Positions 61,278 to 64,000 of a stretch of 64,000 nt of DNA are shown piece after piece; the first letter of the stretch is position 1; each line of letters begins with the position of its first letter. The notes beneath the pieces are model-generated. The model was not told the DNA's origin, did no database searches, and saw nothing but the letters and a program-made list of their open reading frames with translations. A program made the position numbers and the translations under genes. This DNA is from Candidatus Pantoea floridensis (GTDB lineage: Bacteria > Pseudomonadota > Gammaproteobacteria > Enterobacterales > Enterobacteriaceae). The stretch lies in assembly GCF_900215435.1 (NCBI RefSeq), contig NZ_OCMY01000001.1, forward strand, positions 3,224,001-3,288,000, read 5' to 3'.

Positions 61278-62620
61278 CCATTAAACAGATCATTCGTACT
61301 GCTGAAACGCATCCATTGACCTGGCGTCTTCGTGACGACAAACAGCCAATCTGGATCGATGAATATCGCAGTAAAAACGGCTATGTCGGTGCTGAAAAAG
61401 CGCTGAAAGATTTCAGTCAGGACGAAATTGTCGCGGCGGTAAAAGACTCGGGCCTGAAAGGCCGCGGTGGCGCCGGCTTTAACACCGGCCTGAAGTGGAG
61501 CCTGATGCCGAAAGACGAATCCATGAACATCCGTTATCTGCTGTGTAACGCCGATGAAATGGAGCCAGGCACTTATAAAGACCGCTTACTGATGGAGCAA
61601 TTGCCGCATCAGTTAGTTGAAGGGATGTTAATCAGTGCGTTCGCGCTGAAAGCCTATCGTGGCTACATCTTCTTACGTGGCGAGTACATTGAAGCGGCGG
61701 TTAACCTGCGTCGCGCGATTGCCGAAGCCACTGAAGCAGGTTATCTCGGTAAAAACATTCTTGGCACCGGTTTTGATTTTGAGCTGATTGTTCACACCGG
61801 CGCAGGTCGTTATATCTGCGGTGAAGAGACTGCGCTAATCAACTCGCTGGAAGGCCGTCGTGCCAATCCGCGTTCCAAGCCACCGTTCCCGGCGAGTGCC
61901 GGCGTATGGGGCAAGCCGACCTGCGTGAACAACGTGGAAACGCTGTCGAACGTGCCGGCTATCTTCCTTAACGGCGTTGATTGGTACAAAAACATCTCTA
62001 CCAGTGAAGACACTGGCACCAAGATGATGGGCTTCTCCGGTCGCGTGAAAAATCCTGGCGTGTGGGAACTGCCGTTCGGTACCACCGCACGTGAAATCCT
62101 CGAGGATTACGCTGGCGGCATGCGCGATGGCTTGAAATTCAAAGCCTGGCAGCCAGGCGGGGCAGGAACCGACTTCCTCACCGATCAGCATCTCGATCTG
62201 CCCATGGAATTTGCCAGCATCGGTAAAGCCGGTAGCCGTTTAGGTACCGCCTTGGCAATGGCGGTCGATCACGAAATCAATATGGTTTCGCTGGTGCGCA
62301 ATCTGGAAGAGTTCTTTGCACGCGAATCCTGCGGCTGGTGTACGCCATGCCGTGATGGATTGCCGTGGAGCGTGAAGATCCTGCGTGCGCTGGAGCAGAA
62401 GAAAGGCCAGCCGGGTGATATTGAAACTCTGCAGCAACTCTGCCGTCAGCTTGGCCCAGGTAAAACCTTCTGTGCCCACGCACCGGGCGCCGTTGAGCCA
62501 TTGCAGAGCGCGATCAAATATTTCCGTGAAGAGTTTGAAGCTGGCATTGCGCCGCAGGTGTTTGGCAATACCCGAGCCATCGGCGGTATTCAGCCGAACC
62601 TGCTGAAAGCGCGCTGGTAA
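61274..62620 (+). CDS. nuoF: NADH-quinone oxidoreductase subunit F
   Basis: The NADH-binding subunit with FMN and the N3 [4Fe-4S] cluster. The 448-residue protein has the NADH/FMN region [20 protein letters not shown] (about 60-79), [16 protein letters not shown], and the cluster ligands Cys353, Cys356, Cys359 (ESCGWCTPC) and Cys400 (TFCAHAP). Its start overlaps the nuoE stop. A 102-base gap with a short leader frame follows before nuoG. Confidence 0.97.
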   Translation: MTIKQIIRTAETHPLTWRLRDDKQPIWIDEYRSKNGYVGAEKALKDFSQDEIVAAVKDSGLKGRGGAGFNTGLKWSLMPKDESMNIRYLLCNADEMEPGTYKDRLLMEQLPHQLVEGMLISAFALKAYRGYIFLRGEYIEAAVNLRRAIAEATEAGYLGKNILGTGFDFELIVHTGAGRYICGEETALINSLEGRRANPRSKPPFPASAGVWGKPTCVNNVETLSNVPAIFLNGVDWYKNISTSEDTGTKMMGFSGRVKNPGVWELPFGTTAREILEDYAGGMRDGLKFKAWQPGGAGTDFLTDQHLDLPMEFASIGKAGSRLGTALAMAVDHEINMVSLVRNLEEFFARESCGWCTPCRDGLPWSVKILRALEQKKGQPGDIETLQQLCRQLGPGKTFCAHAPGAVEPLQSAIKYFREEFEAGIAPQVFGNTRAIGGIQPNLLKARW

Positions 62621-62722
62621 TCAGCCGCCGTACACGGAGCTCACCCTGGCCGAAATGGCGAGGGGAAAGAATTAGATGTTTAACGCTCGTCTTAGGGCGA
62701 GCCTTACGGAAGCATGTTCACT

Positions 62723-64000
62723 ATGGCTACAATCCATGTAGACGGTAAAGAATATGATGTGAACGGAGCGGACAACCTGCTGCAGGCGTGTCTCTCTCTG
62801 GGCCTTGATATTCCTTATTTTTGCTGGCATCCGGCGCTGGGAAGCGTAGGGGCCTGCCGCCAGTGCGCGGTGAAGCAATTCCAGAATGCCGAAGATACCC
62901 GCGGTCGCCTCGTCATGTCCTGCATGACGCCGGCGTCGGACGGCACCTTTATTTCCATCGACGATGGCGAAGCGAAAGAGTTTCGTGAAAGCGTGGTGGA
63001 ATGGCTGATGACCAACCATCCGCACGACTGCCCAGTGTGCGAAGAGGGCGGTAACTGCCACCTGCAAGATATGACGGTAATGACCGGACACAGTTTCCGT
63101 CGCTACCGCTTCACTAAGCGCACGCACCAGAATCAGGATCTCGGCCCGTTCATTTCGCACGAGATGAACCGCTGTATCGCCTGTTATCGCTGCGTGCGTT
63201 ACTACAAAGATTATGCCGACGGCAAAGATCTTGGCGTTTACGGTGCACATGACAACGTCTACTTCGGTCGTCCGGAAGATGGCACGCTGGAAAGCGAATT
63301 CTCCGGTAACCTGGTAGAAATTTGCCCGACCGGCGTATTTACCGATAAAACCCACTCTGAACGTTATAACCGTAAATGGGACATGCAGTTCGCGCCAAGC
63401 ATCTGCCAGCAGTGCAGCGTGGGTTGTAATACCAGCCCTGGCGAGCGCTACGGTGAATTGCGTCGTATTGAAAACCGCTACAACGGCAGCGTAAACCACT
63501 ATTTCCTCTGCGATCGCGGCCGTTTTGGTTATGGCTACGTTAATCGCAAAGATCGTCCTCGTCATCCGGTGCAACAGCGCGGCAACGATACGGTCAGCCT
63601 GAATGCTGAACAAGCGGTGAATGCGGCGGCGGATGTTCTGCGTCGAGCGAAGAAAGTGATCGGTATCGGTTCACCTCGTGCCAGCATCGAAAGCAACTTT
63701 GCGTTGCGTGAGCTGGTGGGCGCAGAAAACTTCTCTACCGGTATGCCGGCAGGTGAGCAGGCGCGCGTGGAGCTGATGCTGAAAGTGCTGCAGGACGGCG
63801 GCGTTTACACGCCATCGCTGCGCGAAATTGAAAGTTACGATGCGGTGCTGGTGCTGGGTGAAGATTTGACTCAGGTTGGCGCGCGCGTGGCGCTGTCTGT
63901 ACGCCAGGCGGTAAAAGGTAAAGCACGTGAGATGGCAGCCGCACAGAAAGTGGCTGACTGGCAAATCGCGGCAATCCTTAATATCGGTCAGCATGCCAAA
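62723..64000 (+). CDS. nuoG: NADH-quinone oxidoreductase subunit G, 3' end missing
   Basis: Large iron-sulfur subunit of the NADH module. Only the first 426 codons are in the window; the full protein has about 908 residues. The [2Fe-2S] ligands Cys34, Cys45, Cys48 and Cys67 are present ([25 protein letters not shown]), followed by the [16 protein letters not shown] cluster motif, [14 protein letters not shown], and a [19 protein letters not shown] motif for a further cluster. I start at 62723 (MATIHVDG) because GGAAG lies 10 bases upstream; an in-frame ATG at 62714 is too close to that site. Confidence 0.95.
   Translation, partial: MATIHVDGKEYDVNGADNLLQACLSLGLDIPYFCWHPALGSVGACRQCAVKQFQNAEDTRGRLVMSCMTPASDGTFISIDDGEAKEFRESVVEWLMTNHPHDCPVCEEGGNCHLQDMTVMTGHSFRRYRFTKRTHQNQDLGPFISHEMNRCIACYRCVRYYKDYADGKDLGVYGAHDNVYFGRPEDGTLESEFSGNLVEICPTGVFTDKTHSERYNRKWDMQFAPSICQQCSVGCNTSPGERYGELRRIENRYNGSVNHYFLCDRGRFGYGYVNRKDRPRHPVQQRGNDTVSLNAEQAVNAAADVLRRAKKVIGIGSPRASIESNFALRELVGAENFSTGMPAGEQARVELMLKVLQDGGVYTPSLREIESYDAVLVLGEDLTQVGARVALSVRQAVKGKAREMAAAQKVADWQIAAILNIGQHAK

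Noticed and set aside
62672..63613. 313-codon open frame antisense to nuoG
   Set aside because: It mirrors the codon pattern of nuoG, has no ribosome site, and nuoG is certain on the plus strand.

Overview
This window is chromosomal backbone of an enterobacterium. Gene content and order follow the Escherichia coli block between ccm/mlaA-fadL and nuo: fadL-yfcZ-fadIJ-sixA-smrB-prmB-aroC-mepA-yfcA-epmC-yfcL-mnmC-fabB-yfcJ-flk-pdxB-usg-truA-dedA-accD-folC-dedD-cvpA-purF-ubiX-argT/hisQMP-yfcH-yfcF-yfcD-pta-ackA-yfbVUTR-alaA-lrhA-nuo. Four ERIC elements support Enterobacterales. A D-arabinitol locus, a separate ccmH/ccmI pair, and the absence of yfcC, yfcE, yfcG and folX (present here in E. coli K-12) suggest an Erwiniaceae member such as Pantoea or Erwinia. 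That genus-level call is an inference; no 16S or marker comparison was possible.

Layout. 1-4620: end of the cytochrome c maturation operon (ccmF partial, ccmG, ccmH, ccmI), then the lipid-asymmetry lipoprotein mlaA. 4667-10215: fatty-acid uptake (fadL) and the anaerobic beta-oxidation pair (fadIJ), with FadR-like sites ahead of both. 10411-19824: housekeeping genes for phosphohistidine signalling, ribosome rescue, ribosomal protein L3 methylation, chorismate, murein, EF-P and tRNA modification, and the fatty-acid condensing enzyme fabB, which has FadR- and FabR-like sites. 20098-26128: yfcJ, flk, and two accessory regulator/target pairs (MocR-type regulator with a rhodanese; AraC-type regulator with an EamA exporter). 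26186-36132: pdxB-usg-truA-dedA, accD-folC-dedD, and cvpA-purF-ubiX with a PurR box. 36411-39566: a basic amino-acid ABC importer. 39773-45098: a D-arabinitol locus (SorC-type regulator, dehydrogenase, xylulokinase, MFS transporter). 45133-57045: yfcH, yfcF, yfcD, the Pta-AckA acetate pathway, the yfbV-yfbU-yfbT genes, yfbR-alaA, and the LysR regulator lrhA with a long upstream region. 57704-64000: start of the complex I operon, nuoA to nuoG (nuoG runs off the window).

The most notable departure from a healthy core genome is the D-arabinitol locus. The dehydrogenase reading frame is cut by one in-frame TAA, and the transporter by a -1 frameshift, while the regulator and kinase are open. If these are not sequencing errors, the pathway has been lost recently. 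Other points of interest are regulatory: an ERIC element inside the amino-acid transport operon, a 20-bp palindrome and a G8 tract upstream of nuoA, a short leader ORF with a good ribosome-binding site overlapping the nuoG start, an 11-base motif shared by the two long gaps inside nuo, a hairpin-rich lrhA leader, and a composite palindromic repeat at two intergenic sites. I did not find a clearly new multi-gene system, CRISPR array, prophage, insertion sequence, tRNA or rRNA gene.
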